NCBI GenBank assembly: GCA_002424635.1
Contig: DIKT01000010.1
Coordinates: 21,179-85,178, forward strand
Source of the DNA: Desulfobulbaceae bacterium UBA5611
GTDB lineage: Bacteria > Desulfobacterota > Desulfobulbia > Desulfobulbales > Desulfocapsaceae
Length of the DNA: 64,000 bases
Direction: 5' to 3'
The position numbers and the translations under genes were made by a program. The notes under the pieces were generated by a model that was not told where the DNA came from, did not search any database, and saw only the letters and a program-made list of their open reading frames with translations. Of the stretch, positions 1 to 8,813 are shown one piece after another (the stretch's first letter is position 1; each line of letters starts with the position of its first letter).

Positions 1-1
1 A

Positions 2-598
2 TGTATCTTTCTGCCCAATACCTCCGGGGCCAGAAATGCCGAAGAGGCTATTCGTCTGGCCCATCTGGCACGGGCGGCCTCCGGTTCCAACTGGCTCAAG
101 CTGGAAGTCACCCCTGATCCCCGGACCCTGCTTCCTGATCCGGTGGAAACCCTGAAAGCTACGGAAGAACTGGTCCGGGCAGGCTTTATCGTCCTGCCTT
201 ACATGAATGCCGACCCAATCCTGGCCTTGCGTCTGCAAGACGTGGGAGCCGCCGCCGTCATGCCCCTCGGTTCACCCATCGGCAGCAATCAGGGCATCCT
301 TACTGCCTTTCAGATAGAAATCATCATTGCTCAGGCCCGCATACCGGTGGTGGTTGACGCCGGCATTGGCGCTCCTTCCCACGCCGCCCTGGCTATGGAA
401 ATGGGAGCAGACGCCGTCCTGGTCAATACCGCCATCTCCGTGGCGGGCGATCCGGTGGCCATGGCCCGCGCCTTTGCTCAAGCCGTAGAGGCCGGTCGCA
501 CTGCTTTTGTCGCCGGCATGGGCAGCCGAAGCAAGCAGGCCCATGCTTCTTCGCCATTGGAAGGCACTCTTGCTGCTGATCTTGGTTTTCTATCCTGA
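2..598 (+). CDS. thiG: Thiazole synthase ThiG (5' end cut by window)
   Basis: ThiG builds the thiazole phosphate ring of thiamine from deoxyxylulose phosphate, dehydroglycine and ThiS-thiocarboxylate. The reading frame is open from base 2, so the N-terminal part lies outside the window. Seen residues fit the family closely: [13 protein letters not shown] at the left edge, [10 protein letters not shown] (the lysine here corresponds to the Schiff-base lysine of ThiG), [10 protein letters not shown] for phosphate binding and [30 protein letters not shown]. About 198 codons are present of a usual 255-260. The stop TGA overlaps the ATG of thiH by one base (TGATG), so the two are translationally coupled. 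ThiS and any TPP riboswitch would be upstream, outside the window. Confidence 0.96.
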   Translation, partial: CIFLPNTSGARNAEEAIRLAHLARAASGSNWLKLEVTPDPRTLLPDPVETLKATEELVRAGFIVLPYMNADPILALRLQDVGAAAVMPLGSPIGSNQGILTAFQIEIIIAQARIPVVVDAGIGAPSHAALAMEMGADAVLVNTAISVAGDPVAMARAFAQAVEAGRTAFVAGMGSRSKQAHASSPLEGTLAADLGFLS

Positions 599-1698
599 TG
601 TTTTCTGCTCCCGACTTTCAGCAACTCCGACAGACGATAGGTCGCTGCACCAGCGCTGATGTTGAACAGGCCCTGAGCGCCGGCACTTGTGACAGCAATG
701 ATCTGGCCGCCCTCATCTCGCCTGCGGCCGAGCCTTATCTGCCGGTAATGGCCCGCCGCTCAGCCCTGCTCACCGCCCAGCGGTTCGGCCGGACCACTCA
801 GCTTTATGCCCCCATCTATCTCTCCAATTACTGCACCAACCGCTGTGCCTATTGCGGTTTTGCCGTCAACAACAAAATTACCCGCCGCTGCCTGACTCTC
901 GATGAGGCCGAGGCCGAAGCAGCTATCCTCCATGAGCGGGGATTTCAACATATCCTGCTCGTGGCCGGTGAAGCTGAGAAGATTGTTGGGGTCAACTATC
1001 TGGAAGCAATCGCCCTGAGGCTGCGGCCTAAATTTGCGGCCATCTCCATTGAGGTCCAACCGCTGTCAACCGCTCACTACCAGCGCCTGTTCCAAGCCGG
1101 TGTCACTGCCGTGGCCGTCTATCAGGAGACCTATGACCAGGAGATGTATCAACAAGTGCATCTAGCCGGTAACAAAAAGGACTACCATTTTCGTCTGGAG
1201 ACGCCGGCCCGGGTGGCCGCGGCCGGTATGCGCGAGGTCGGCATCGGCGCCCTGCTCGGCCTGACCGACTGGCGGGCGGAGGGTCTGGCCCTTGGTCTGC
1301 ATCTGGCCTGGCTGCGTAAAAATTTCTGGAGCACTGCCGTGACCGTATCCTTTCCTCGTCTGCGACCTGCCACCGGAGCTTTTGCCCCATTGGTTCCGGT
1401 TTCGGAACAGAATCTGAGTCAGCTCATCTTTGGCCTGCGCCTCTTTGATCCGGATGTCGGCCTGCTGTTGTCGACTCGTGAAGAAGCGCGCTATCGGGAT
1501 GGGATGCTGGGTCTTGGCCCTACCCGCTATTCCGCTGGTTCCTGCACCGCCCCCGGCGGATATTCCAGTGCTGATCAGACCGAGGGTGAGCAGTTCAGCG
1601 TCGGTGACCAGCGCACGGTAGAAGAGGTCTCCCTGGCCATTGCCGCCAAAGGCTTTGATCCGGTGAGCAAGGACTGGGACAGTGCCTTTCAACATTGA
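598..1698 (+). CDS. thiH: 2-iminoacetate synthase ThiH (tyrosine lyase)
   Basis: ThiH is the oxygen-sensitive radical-SAM enzyme that cleaves tyrosine to dehydroglycine (2-iminoacetate) for ThiG. The 366-residue length is normal. The radical-SAM cluster motif CTNRCAYCGF (CxxxCxxC, about residues 80-87) follows the conserved IYLSNYC entry, and the ThiH-type C-terminal cysteine region (GSCTAPGGYSS) is present near residue 320. The start ATG overlaps the thiG stop by one base. Having ThiH rather than the oxygen-dependent glycine oxidase ThiO fits an anaerobe. No clear rho-independent terminator follows; the next gene begins 159 bases downstream. Confidence 0.96.
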   Translation: MFSAPDFQQLRQTIGRCTSADVEQALSAGTCDSNDLAALISPAAEPYLPVMARRSALLTAQRFGRTTQLYAPIYLSNYCTNRCAYCGFAVNNKITRRCLTLDEAEAEAAILHERGFQHILLVAGEAEKIVGVNYLEAIALRLRPKFAAISIEVQPLSTAHYQRLFQAGVTAVAVYQETYDQEMYQQVHLAGNKKDYHFRLETPARVAAAGMREVGIGALLGLTDWRAEGLALGLHLAWLRKNFWSTAVTVSFPRLRPATGAFAPLVPVSEQNLSQLIFGLRLFDPDVGLLLSTREEARYRDGMLGLGPTRYSAGSCTAPGGYSSADQTEGEQFSVGDQRTVEEVSLAIAAKGFDPVSKDWDSAFQH

Positions 1699-1857
1699 CG
1701 GTCAGCCCCCCACGGCCTAAATTGATTTGCTGCGTCGGCACTGCGCCACAGCACAGCAGGAGGCCTTCTTCAGGATCTGCACCTCGCCTGTTGACATCTG
1801 CCTGCGCCCAGTAAATTTTTATCAATAAACTTTAGTTTTAACCTACACGGAGCAATC

Positions 1858-3147
1858 ATGAGCGATCTGAAAAAAATGTACACTACCATCCTGGGCGATC
1901 ATTTTCCGATGGATATGACCATTAGCTATGGCGATCAGAAGCTGGTCTATCGCAAGCGGACCTGGGGCATCAGGCAGGAAGATGGTTCCGTGGATGAGCG
2001 GGGCGTTCGTTATGGCGAAAACCCCGACCAGGAGGCCGCCCTCTATGAACTGGTCAATGGTAATCTGACCCTTGGTGAATGCTCTTTTATCGAGCCCGGC
2101 AATGGTCTGGTATCGGCCATCAAGGTCGAGGACATGCTCCAGGTCGGCAAACATCCCGGTAAAATCAACCTGACCGATATTGATAACGGCCTCAACATCC
2201 TCAAATATCTGATGGCCAGACCGGCTGCTGTCATCCTCAAACACAATAATCCCAGCGGCGCCGCTTATGGCGATACCCTGGCCCATGCCTTTGACCGCGC
2301 TAACCGCTGCGACCGCATTGCCGCCTTTGGCGGGGCCGTCGTCATGAACCGGGCCTGCGATAATGAGACCGCCCGACTGCTGTCCCAGAATTATCTGGAG
2401 GTGGTCTGTGCCCCCTCATTTGAAGAGGGTAGTCTGGAGATCCTGAAAAAGAGCAAGAATCTGCGGGTCATCCAGATGGAGCGCATTGATCGTCTGGCCG
2501 AATTTGAAAAATTCCGTTATCTGGATTTCAAAAGCCTGATTGATGGCGGCATTATTGCTCAGCAGTCAGCAATTAACTCCATCCGCTCGGTTAACGATTT
2601 GAAAGCGGCCACCGCCACCTGGAAAGGTGAGACCTTCACCTGTGACCGGACGCCGACCGCCCGGGAAATTGACGATATGATCTTTGGCTGGGCGGTCGAA
2701 CACGGAGTCACCTCCAACTCGGTGCTCTATGTCAAGGACGGCTGTACCGTGGGCATCGGCACCGGCGAACAGGACCGGGTAGGCGTGGCTGAGATTGCCG
2801 TGCATAAGGCCTACATTAAATATGCCGACATTCTCTGCTTTGATCAGTATGGTATTCCCTACGCCGATCTGGCGCTGCAGATCAGTCAAGGCAAACGCAA
2901 CAAGGAAGACAAGGAGGCCATTGACGCCAAGACCCAGGCCGACCGGGCCGGCATTCCCGGTTCAGTGATGATCTCGGATGCCTTCTTTCCCTTCCGTGAT
3001 GGCGCCGATGTAGGCATCAAGCAGGGGGTCACGGCCATTCTCCAGGCCGGTGGCTCGATGCGTGATTTTGAGACAATCCAGGCCTGTAACGAAGCAGAGC
3101 CAAAGGTCGCGATGATGTTTACCGGTCAACGATCATTTAAACATTGA
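1858..3147 (+). CDS. purH: AICAR transformylase, stand-alone PurH C-domain
   Basis: This enzyme formylates AICAR to FAICAR with 10-formyl-THF, the penultimate step of IMP synthesis. At 429 residues it contains only the AICARFT part of the usual two-domain PurH (about 520-590 residues): RYGENPDQEAALY near residue 50, the catalytic KHNNPSGAA motif near residue 125, AAFGGAVV near residue 152 and SDAFFPFRDGADVGI near the C-terminus. The N-terminal IMP cyclohydrolase (MGS-like) domain is missing, and no room exists for it upstream. IMP cyclohydrolase must therefore be made by another gene, or by an unrelated enzyme. CACGGAG lies just upstream of the ATG as ribosome binding site. Confidence 0.9.
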   Translation: MSDLKKMYTTILGDHFPMDMTISYGDQKLVYRKRTWGIRQEDGSVDERGVRYGENPDQEAALYELVNGNLTLGECSFIEPGNGLVSAIKVEDMLQVGKHPGKINLTDIDNGLNILKYLMARPAAVILKHNNPSGAAYGDTLAHAFDRANRCDRIAAFGGAVVMNRACDNETARLLSQNYLEVVCAPSFEEGSLEILKKSKNLRVIQMERIDRLAEFEKFRYLDFKSLIDGGIIAQQSAINSIRSVNDLKAATATWKGETFTCDRTPTAREIDDMIFGWAVEHGVTSNSVLYVKDGCTVGIGTGEQDRVGVAEIAVHKAYIKYADILCFDQYGIPYADLALQISQGKRNKEDKEAIDAKTQADRAGIPGSVMISDAFFPFRDGADVGIKQGVTAILQAGGSMRDFETIQACNEAEPKVAMMFTGQRSFKH

Positions 3148-3163
3148 TTGGCGGTTCAGCGAT

Positions 3164-3210
3164 CTGCCGTGCTTGATTCCTTAAAGCATCTAAGAATCCA
3201 AGCACGGCAG
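3164..3210. terminator. 12-bp perfect hairpin after AICAR transformylase
   Basis: CTGCCGTGCTTG (3164-3175) pairs perfectly with CAAGCACGGCAG (3199-3210) around a 23-base loop in which ATTC/GAAT can extend the pairing. It lies 16 bases after the stop codon, between convergent genes. There is no long U-run on either strand, so this could be a processing or bidirectional 3'-end structure rather than a classical terminator. Confidence 0.5.
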
Positions 3211-3236
3211 AGATATGATTAAATCCGGGACATCGC

Positions 3237-3425
3237 TCAGCTCTCGGTTGTCGTCATCTGGCTCGGGGCGGTATGCAGGAAGATCATATAGCCGGCAGCC
3301 ATCATTGATAACAGCAGTAATAAAAAAAGGAGGATAAAAGGGATTATTTTCCGGGCATGCAGCCAGATGCTTGTTCTTTTTTTAGGCCTGGGACTTCTTT
3401 TTTTGACGATCTTTTTCCGCTCCAT
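3237..3425 (-). CDS. Small single-pass membrane protein, unknown
   Basis: A 62-residue protein with a strongly basic N-terminus (about 12 Lys/Arg in the first 26 residues) followed by one hydrophobic segment (about residues 28-51, IIPFILLFLLLLLSMMAAG) and a short polar tail rich in threonine. The pattern predicts an inner-membrane protein with the basic end in the cytoplasm. GTGGAGAAAG sits about 6 bases before the ATG, which supports it being a real gene. It lies just downstream of the dinG and polyprenyl synthase genes on the same strand. I do not recognise a family and assign no function. Confidence 0.5.
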   Translation of the reverse strand: MERKKIVKKRSPRPKKRTSIWLHARKIIPFILLFLLLLLSMMAAGYMIFLHTAPSQMTTTES

Positions 3426-3527
3426 CTATCTTTCTCCACGCACCGGTTCCGGCGGTGGCCCTTGAAATTATCTGTTATTTAAAAAAAAATGACTAAGCCA
3501 CAAGACCATTCCGGCTCAGCAATATCA

Positions 3528-4574
3528 CTATTTATTACGGTTCAGGACATAATAGGCCAAACCTTCCAGAACTGCTCTGTCTTGTTGGACCGCGGCCTGA
3601 TCAAAACAATGCAACTGGGCCAGGGCTTGGGCGATGATTGCCTCAGCCTTATGACGGGCGCTGGTAAAACCATCATAACGGCTGATCAGGGCGCTGATCT
3701 CAGCAAAGCCAGTGTGCCGTTCCTGAGGACTGGCAAGCATAGCCAGTACCCGGTTTCTGTCGTGATCTTCCGCCCTGGCAATAGCGATAATCAAGGGTAG
3801 TGTCATTTTCCCTTCCCGAAAATCATTACCTACTGCCTTGCCGGTTCCGGCTTCATCGCCCAGATAATCAAGAAGGTCATCAATGATCTGAAAGGCGCAG
3901 CCAAGATGCAGACCATAGTTCTGTAACACCTTCCGAGCTGCCATATCCGCGCCGGCAACCAGAGCCCCGATCTCACAGGTGGCGCCGATCAGTCGCGCTG
4001 TCTTGCCCATGATCACCGCGAAGTAATCCTCTTCGGCCAGATTATAATTACTGGCATTATGCAACTGCAGAAACTCACCGTCTACCATCGCCGTTGTCGC
4101 CTCACAGAAGATCTCCAGCGCCGCCATTCCTCCCCCTCTGCCCATCAGCAGCATTGATCTGGCATGGAGAAAATCGCCGGCCAGGATTGCCACCGTCTCT
4201 CCGAAAGCGACATTAACGGCTGGCCTGCCGCGACGGCTGTGGGCCTGATCAATGACATCATCATGGAACAAGGTGGCGCAATGAAGATATTCAAAGGCGA
4301 TGGCCAAACGATGGATATCAACCCCATCATCCGGCATCTCACTACCGCCGGCTAGACGGCAACACAGTACACTGAGCAGAGGACGAAGCCGCTTGCCGCC
4401 GTTAAAAAGACCATAGTGCAGAACCTCGGCCAGTAAATCATCCATATCACCGGCCAATAAGGTCAGATCATCCTGCATCGCCTGTTCAATCCGGCCCAGA
4501 TCAGGGGCGATAGCTGCCTTTAATCCTGGCCCATCCAGCACCTGGCCCGCTTGTCCTGTCTCCATGCCCATCAT
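3528..4574 (-). CDS. Polyprenyl diphosphate synthase (IspB-type, long chain)
   Basis: A trans-isoprenyl diphosphate synthase that extends FPP/GPP with IPP to make the side chain of quinones. The first aspartate-rich motif is HDDVID in LFHDDVIDQAHSRRGRP (about residue 100) and the second is FQIIDDLLDYLGDE (about residue 225), followed by GKAVGNDFREGKMTLP, the pattern of the octaprenyl/heptaprenyl group. Length 348 residues is slightly above the usual 320-330 because of an N-terminal extension. Its ATG overlaps the dinG stop (ATGA), so the two form an operon. Chain length cannot be read reliably from sequence; short-chain IspA is less likely because of GDFLHARS and overall layout. Confidence 0.9.
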   Translation of the reverse strand: MMGMETGQAGQVLDGPGLKAAIAPDLGRIEQAMQDDLTLLAGDMDDLLAEVLHYGLFNGGKRLRPLLSVLCCRLAGGSEMPDDGVDIHRLAIAFEYLHCATLFHDDVIDQAHSRRGRPAVNVAFGETVAILAGDFLHARSMLLMGRGGGMAALEIFCEATTAMVDGEFLQLHNASNYNLAEEDYFAVIMGKTARLIGATCEIGALVAGADMAARKVLQNYGLHLGCAFQIIDDLLDYLGDEAGTGKAVGNDFREGKMTLPLIIAIARAEDHDRNRVLAMLASPQERHTGFAEISALISRYDGFTSARHKAEAIIAQALAQLHCFDQAAVQQDRAVLEGLAYYVLNRNK

Positions 4575-6550
4575 GACCCCTTATTATGCGAATCGCACTT
4601 TAGTTGAAAAAAATCGCGCACCTCATCCAGACTCCGCACCACCACCGCGGGCGGCAGGCTGGCCCGAAAACTGCGACCGTAACCTTTACTGAACAGGCGG
4701 ATATCCATAATGGCAATGACCCCGCAATCAGTGGCCGCCCGCATGAGCCTGCCTACTCCCTGACGCAGGGTGAGGATGGCCCGTGGGACTTGAAAATCAA
4801 AAAAAGGCTTGCCACCGCCATCAGTGATCGCCTGGATCCGAGCTTGGATCACCGGATCGCTTGGCACCTCAAAGGGCAGCTTATCGATAATCACACAACT
4901 CAGGGCATCACCCGGCACGTCCACTCCTTCCCAGAAACTGGCTACCGCCAGCAGTACCGAATCAGTGGTCTCCTTAAAACGGGCCAGCAGGGCCTGCCGT
5001 GAAGAGCGGCCCTGCACCAGAACCGGGTAGGACAGTCGGGTCTCCAGGAATTCGGCCATCATATCCATGGCCTTCAGGCTGGTAAAAAGAACAAGGGCTC
5101 GCCCCTGACTGATCTGCAGAAGCTCAAAGACCCGCTGGCAAATTTTATCATTATAAGAAGGATCGGCCGGTTCCGGAAAATCTTTTTCCGGCACATAGAG
5201 CAGCGTGCGGCCCTCATAGTCAAAAGGAGAAGGAAACTGCAGGGTCACCGTGTCCGTATCAAGGCCCAGACGTTCTTTGATATAAGAGAAATCACCGCCG
5301 GCCGACAGGGTGGCCGAGGTCATGATACAACTCTGGACCGTCGAGTAAAGCGTCTTTTCCAGTTCGGCGGCAATAAGGACCGGAGTCGCCGAGATAGTAA
5401 CCGTTCGTTCCCGCCGTTCATACCAGTGGACAAATATATTGTTAGCCCCCTTGGCCTCTGGACAACAGATATGACGCAGATTAGCCCCCAGCTCGGCTGC
5501 CCGGGTACTGAGAATATTCCAGACCTCACCGGCGGAGGCCTGGTTTGCCAGCAGACTGGTTAATGAATCAAGGCCGCTGGCCAGGCTTGTTACCTCCTCA
5601 CTCCACGAAGGCTGACCACTAATAAGATCAAGCAAAGGATATCTGCCGCGCTGAGCCGGAAACAGCTGAAAGAAGCGGTCCATCCGGGATGAGAGACCGC
5701 GGGCAAAGGCAATAAGCTGGTCGCGACTGTTGGTCGCCAGATCACTCACGGCCTGACGCTCAATATCAACCAGCAGATCAAGAAGCTGATATTGACTGAA
5801 ATTTCTGCCGAAAAATTGGGTGGCCACCCCTTCCAGATGATGGGCCTCATCAAAGATCACCGCCTGATAACGGGGCAGGATCTCGGCAAAACCGGCCTGC
5901 CGCAGGGCCAGGTCGGAAAAGAAAAGATGATGATTAACAATCAGCAATCGCGCCGAGCCCGCCTGTTTTCGCAGTTGATTAACAAAACAGGAGGCACCGT
6001 CTGGACAATCACTGCCCAGACACTGACTGGACTGGGCTGAAATTTTGGGCCACAGCAAGGAGCCATCGGTCAGCCATGACAGTTCGGCCCGATCGCCACT
6101 GCTGGTTTTATCCAGCCATTGTTCGATGCGGCCGATATCGCCATCTTCAATCAAAGAAAGCTGCGGCGAGGTTCGATATTGATTCCAGCGATAGAGACAG
6201 AGATAATTCTGCCGCCCTTTGACACAAAGAGCGGAGGCCGATCGGCCCAGAATCCGCTCGATCAGTGGAATCTCCTTGGTCAGGATCTGATCCTGGAGGT
6301 TGATAGTGGCAGTAGAGACCACTACCCTCTGCCCGGAGAGCAGGGCCGGAATAAGATAGGCCAGGGTCTTGCCTATTCCGGTTTCGGCCTCAACCATCAA
6401 TATCCGGGCCCGGGGCAGCTCCGCGCCACCCTTAGCACCGGCCGTCAGGGTGGCTGCTACCGCCTCAGCCATCAGCAACTGCCCGGCCCGCGGCTCAAAG
6501 GCCGATAAATGGAAGGACAACAGGCCATCGCGTGCAAAAATTTCCTTCAC
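4571..6550 (-). CDS. dinG: DinG/Rad3-family ATP-dependent DNA helicase
   Basis: A superfamily 2, XPD-like 5'-3' helicase of 659 residues. Walker A appears as EAETGIGKTLAYLIPA (about residue 53), followed by motif Ia STATINLQDQ; the DEAH box is VIFDEAHHLEG (about residue 234). Four cysteines at C-VKGRQNYLC and CLGSDCPDGASC give the expected Fe-S cluster ligand spacing of DinG/XPD. Motif VI is DFQVPRAILTLRQGVGRLMR. The start is GTG at 6550 with GGAGAAG 4 bases upstream. It probably acts on R-loops, D-loops or forked DNA in repair. It is first in an operon with the polyprenyl synthase and is divergent from the downstream sensor kinase. Confidence 0.92.
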   Translation of the reverse strand: MKEIFARDGLLSFHLSAFEPRAGQLLMAEAVAATLTAGAKGGAELPRARILMVEAETGIGKTLAYLIPALLSGQRVVVSTATINLQDQILTKEIPLIERILGRSASALCVKGRQNYLCLYRWNQYRTSPQLSLIEDGDIGRIEQWLDKTSSGDRAELSWLTDGSLLWPKISAQSSQCLGSDCPDGASCFVNQLRKQAGSARLLIVNHHLFFSDLALRQAGFAEILPRYQAVIFDEAHHLEGVATQFFGRNFSQYQLLDLLVDIERQAVSDLATNSRDQLIAFARGLSSRMDRFFQLFPAQRGRYPLLDLISGQPSWSEEVTSLASGLDSLTSLLANQASAGEVWNILSTRAAELGANLRHICCPEAKGANNIFVHWYERRERTVTISATPVLIAAELEKTLYSTVQSCIMTSATLSAGGDFSYIKERLGLDTDTVTLQFPSPFDYEGRTLLYVPEKDFPEPADPSYNDKICQRVFELLQISQGRALVLFTSLKAMDMMAEFLETRLSYPVLVQGRSSRQALLARFKETTDSVLLAVASFWEGVDVPGDALSCVIIDKLPFEVPSDPVIQARIQAITDGGGKPFFDFQVPRAILTLRQGVGRLMRAATDCGVIAIMDIRLFSKGYGRSFRASLPPAVVVRSLDEVRDFFQLKCDSHNKGS

Positions 6551-6863
6551 GCTTCTTCTCCATGCACTATGGCAGCTATTAATGCCACCCAGAAGCCCAA
6601 ATCTGCCTGTCTGGCAGTTCCGGCCGTCATCTGCTCCACCTGCGACATATGCAGATATCCCCCGCTACTTTTTTCTTGTCCGTTTTAGAGATCATATCCC
6701 TGACTGTTCGACTGTAGTGACTGACCATAAAAGCCTTTGTGAAACCGGCTTATACGATTTTTCCTTTTATTTTTCAACCAAGGCGGTACAATCAAAAAAT
6801 ATAATCGAAAAAAAATAATTTTTCTTGATTTAAAGTCACACCTCATCTTCAGACAGACTATTT
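6551..6863. other. Divergent intergenic region (313 bp), candidate -10
   Basis: The region separates dinG (minus) from the REC-GAF kinase (plus) and turns strongly AT-rich in its right half. A perfect TATAAT lies at 6800-6805, 59 bases before the kinase ATG, but no good -35 is seen at normal spacing. No small gene or RNA is recognised. Confidence 0.35.
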
Positions 6864-8663
6864 ATGCAGCTAACTGAACTAATTAATCCTGACGAGGTCA
6901 TCGTTGTCGTTGATGACTCCCAGGATATCTTCCTCCTCTTTCAGGAATTTCTCAGCCGACAAGGCTTTACCGTCCTTCATGCCGCCACCGCCGCCGAATT
7001 CTATCATATTCTGCACAACAGAAAAGTGGCCCTGGCCCTGCTCGATATAGGTCTGCCGGACCGCAACGGTACAGAGATTCTTGAAGATCTGGTGGTGCAT
7101 TATCCGGATATGGCTATTATCATGATCACCGGCACCGATGACCTGCAGACGGCGCTCTTCTGTCTGCGCCTGGGCGCTGATGACTATCTAACCAAACCCA
7201 TGCGTCTGGCTGATTTTAATCATGCCATCAAGATTACCCTCGAAAAACGGCGTCTTATCCTGGACAACCGTCTCTACCAGCAGCAGCTGGAAGCGACTAA
7301 TTTTCGGACCCAGTTGCTTCATCAACTCAATCTGAAGATGAATAGCGCCTACCTGAGCAGCACTGAGCTTAATGATGTGCTGCAGGCTATCCTGGTGGGA
7401 ATCACGGCTGGCGAAGGACTGCGGTTTAACCGGGCCTTTCTGGCCCTCTTTGACCAGGATGCACAGACGCTGCAGGGACGATTAGCCATCGGTCCTTCAT
7501 CCCGGGAAGAGGCAGGTCTGGTCTGGGAAAGCATCCAGACCAAAAATCTGCATTTAAATGATATCATCCAAAACTTCAAGAATTCGGCGTCCAATGATAA
7601 TCAGGAGGTCAACCGGATCATCAGAAGCCTTTCGATTCCAGCCTCCGACCAGGAGCATACCCTCATTCGTGCTTGTGCTGAACGTAAAAGCGTCCTTGTG
7701 GAGAACGGCCAGGCCAAAGACTATCCAGTCACTCCTCAGCTCCTGGAACTATTGCAGGAAGATACCTTTATCATCGTGCCCCTTTTTTCGCCCAACCAAT
7801 CACTTGGCGTTCTCATCGCCGACAATTTTATTACCCGTCATCCCATCAGCGACAGCGATATCTCAGACTTGGAAATCTTTGCCAGCCAGGCAAGCCTTGC
7901 CATTGAGCATAGCTATCTCTACACCGAGATGCTCAATAAGATGCATGAATTGGAGGCCGTCACCCAGGAATTGGAAAAAAACAAGGATCTGCTGGTGGAA
8001 GCGGAACGTTATGCGGCTATTGGCCATATGTCAGCGCAACTGGTTCATGCCATCCGCAATCCCATTACTTCCATCGGTGGCACTGCCAGACTGCTCACCA
8101 GAAAGGTCGACGATCCCGATATTCTGAAATTTCTCAATATGATGGCCCTGGATGCCAGCAAGATTGAATCAACCCTGGAAGATCTTTTCAACTTTGTCAC
8201 CGACAACAAAACCGAGAAAACCCTGCAGCCGCTATATCCTCTAATTCGCAAGAGTGTCATGTTGCTCTATGGCACCATGAAAAAACAGGGGATCGACTAT
8301 CATCTCGAGCTCAACGAACCCGGCCCTTCGCTCTGTATCGATTCCCAAAAGATCAGACAAATGATCCTGCATCTGCTCCGCAACAGCATTGAAGCCATGC
8401 CCGACGGCGGTCTTCTGCAGATCAGCATCAGGCAGGAGGCAGACAGTATTGCCATTATCATCGCTGACAGCGGCAAAGGGATGCTGAATGGCACACTGGC
8501 CAAAGCGGCTGACCCTTTCTTCACAACCAAGATTTACGGGACCGGTATGGGACTGACCCTGGTCAAGAAAATTGTGGAAGAACACCAGGGGACCTTTTCG
8601 CTGCAGCCAGGAACCAGCGGTGGCACCGTTGCCATCGTGACCCTGCCGATGAATATAGATTAA
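6864..8663 (+). CDS. REC-GAF-histidine kinase
   Basis: A 599-residue soluble sensor kinase with an N-terminal receiver domain (about residues 10-130; phospho-acceptor Asp61 in LLDIGLPD, Lys in YLTKPM), a GAF domain (about 185-350), a HisKA dimerisation domain with His395 in QLVHAIRNPITS, and a HATPase domain (N-box LRNSIEAMPDGG, G1 SGKGM, G2 GTGMGLTLVKKI). No membrane segments are seen, so the signal is probably internal or delivered by phosphotransfer to the REC domain. It is monocistronic and its stop is 10 bases from the first copy of the 140-bp palindromic repeat. Its output partner is not encoded nearby. Confidence 0.88.
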   Translation: MQLTELINPDEVIVVVDDSQDIFLLFQEFLSRQGFTVLHAATAAEFYHILHNRKVALALLDIGLPDRNGTEILEDLVVHYPDMAIIMITGTDDLQTALFCLRLGADDYLTKPMRLADFNHAIKITLEKRRLILDNRLYQQQLEATNFRTQLLHQLNLKMNSAYLSSTELNDVLQAILVGITAGEGLRFNRAFLALFDQDAQTLQGRLAIGPSSREEAGLVWESIQTKNLHLNDIIQNFKNSASNDNQEVNRIIRSLSIPASDQEHTLIRACAERKSVLVENGQAKDYPVTPQLLELLQEDTFIIVPLFSPNQSLGVLIADNFITRHPISDSDISDLEIFASQASLAIEHSYLYTEMLNKMHELEAVTQELEKNKDLLVEAERYAAIGHMSAQLVHAIRNPITSIGGTARLLTRKVDDPDILKFLNMMALDASKIESTLEDLFNFVTDNKTEKTLQPLYPLIRKSVMLLYGTMKKQGIDYHLELNEPGPSLCIDSQKIRQMILHLLRNSIEAMPDGGLLQISIRQEADSIAIIIADSGKGMLNGTLAKAADPFFTTKIYGTGMGLTLVKKIVEEHQGTFSLQPGTSGGTVAIVTLPMNID

Positions 8664-8673
8664 ACAAGTTATA

Positions 8674-8813
8674 GGTACTTTGAAAAATTAGAATTTTCGT
8701 TCAAAATCGAGGCATGTGCAAAATTTTACCACAGGCATATAATTGATATTCCGAGGATAAAATTTTAAGCATAACGAAGAGTTTGGGCGAAAAGACTATT
8801 TTTCAAGGCACCC
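8674..8813 (+). repeat. MITE-like 140-bp palindromic repeat, copy 1
   Basis: Starts with GGTACTTTGAAAAAT and ends with ATTTTTCAAGGCACC, a 15-bp terminal inverted repeat with two mismatches. The whole element is an imperfect palindrome centred on GGCATATAATTGATATTCC, so its RNA would fold into one long hairpin. It fills the gap between two convergent genes: it begins 10 bases after the kinase stop and ends at the stop codon of the MFS gene. Copy 3 (54656-54797) is a near-identical inverse copy with about seven differences by eye; copy 2 (40934-41077) is diverged. Confidence 0.85.

Noticed and set aside
1791..1826. TTGACA upstream of the AICAR transformylase gene as promoter
   Set aside because: No -10 hexamer lies at 16-18 bp; the nearest AT-rich hexamers give spacers of 20-23 bp.
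6369..6818. 149-codon plus-strand frame across the dinG start
   Set aside because: It is antisense to well-supported helicase sequence and its product has no recognisable motif.
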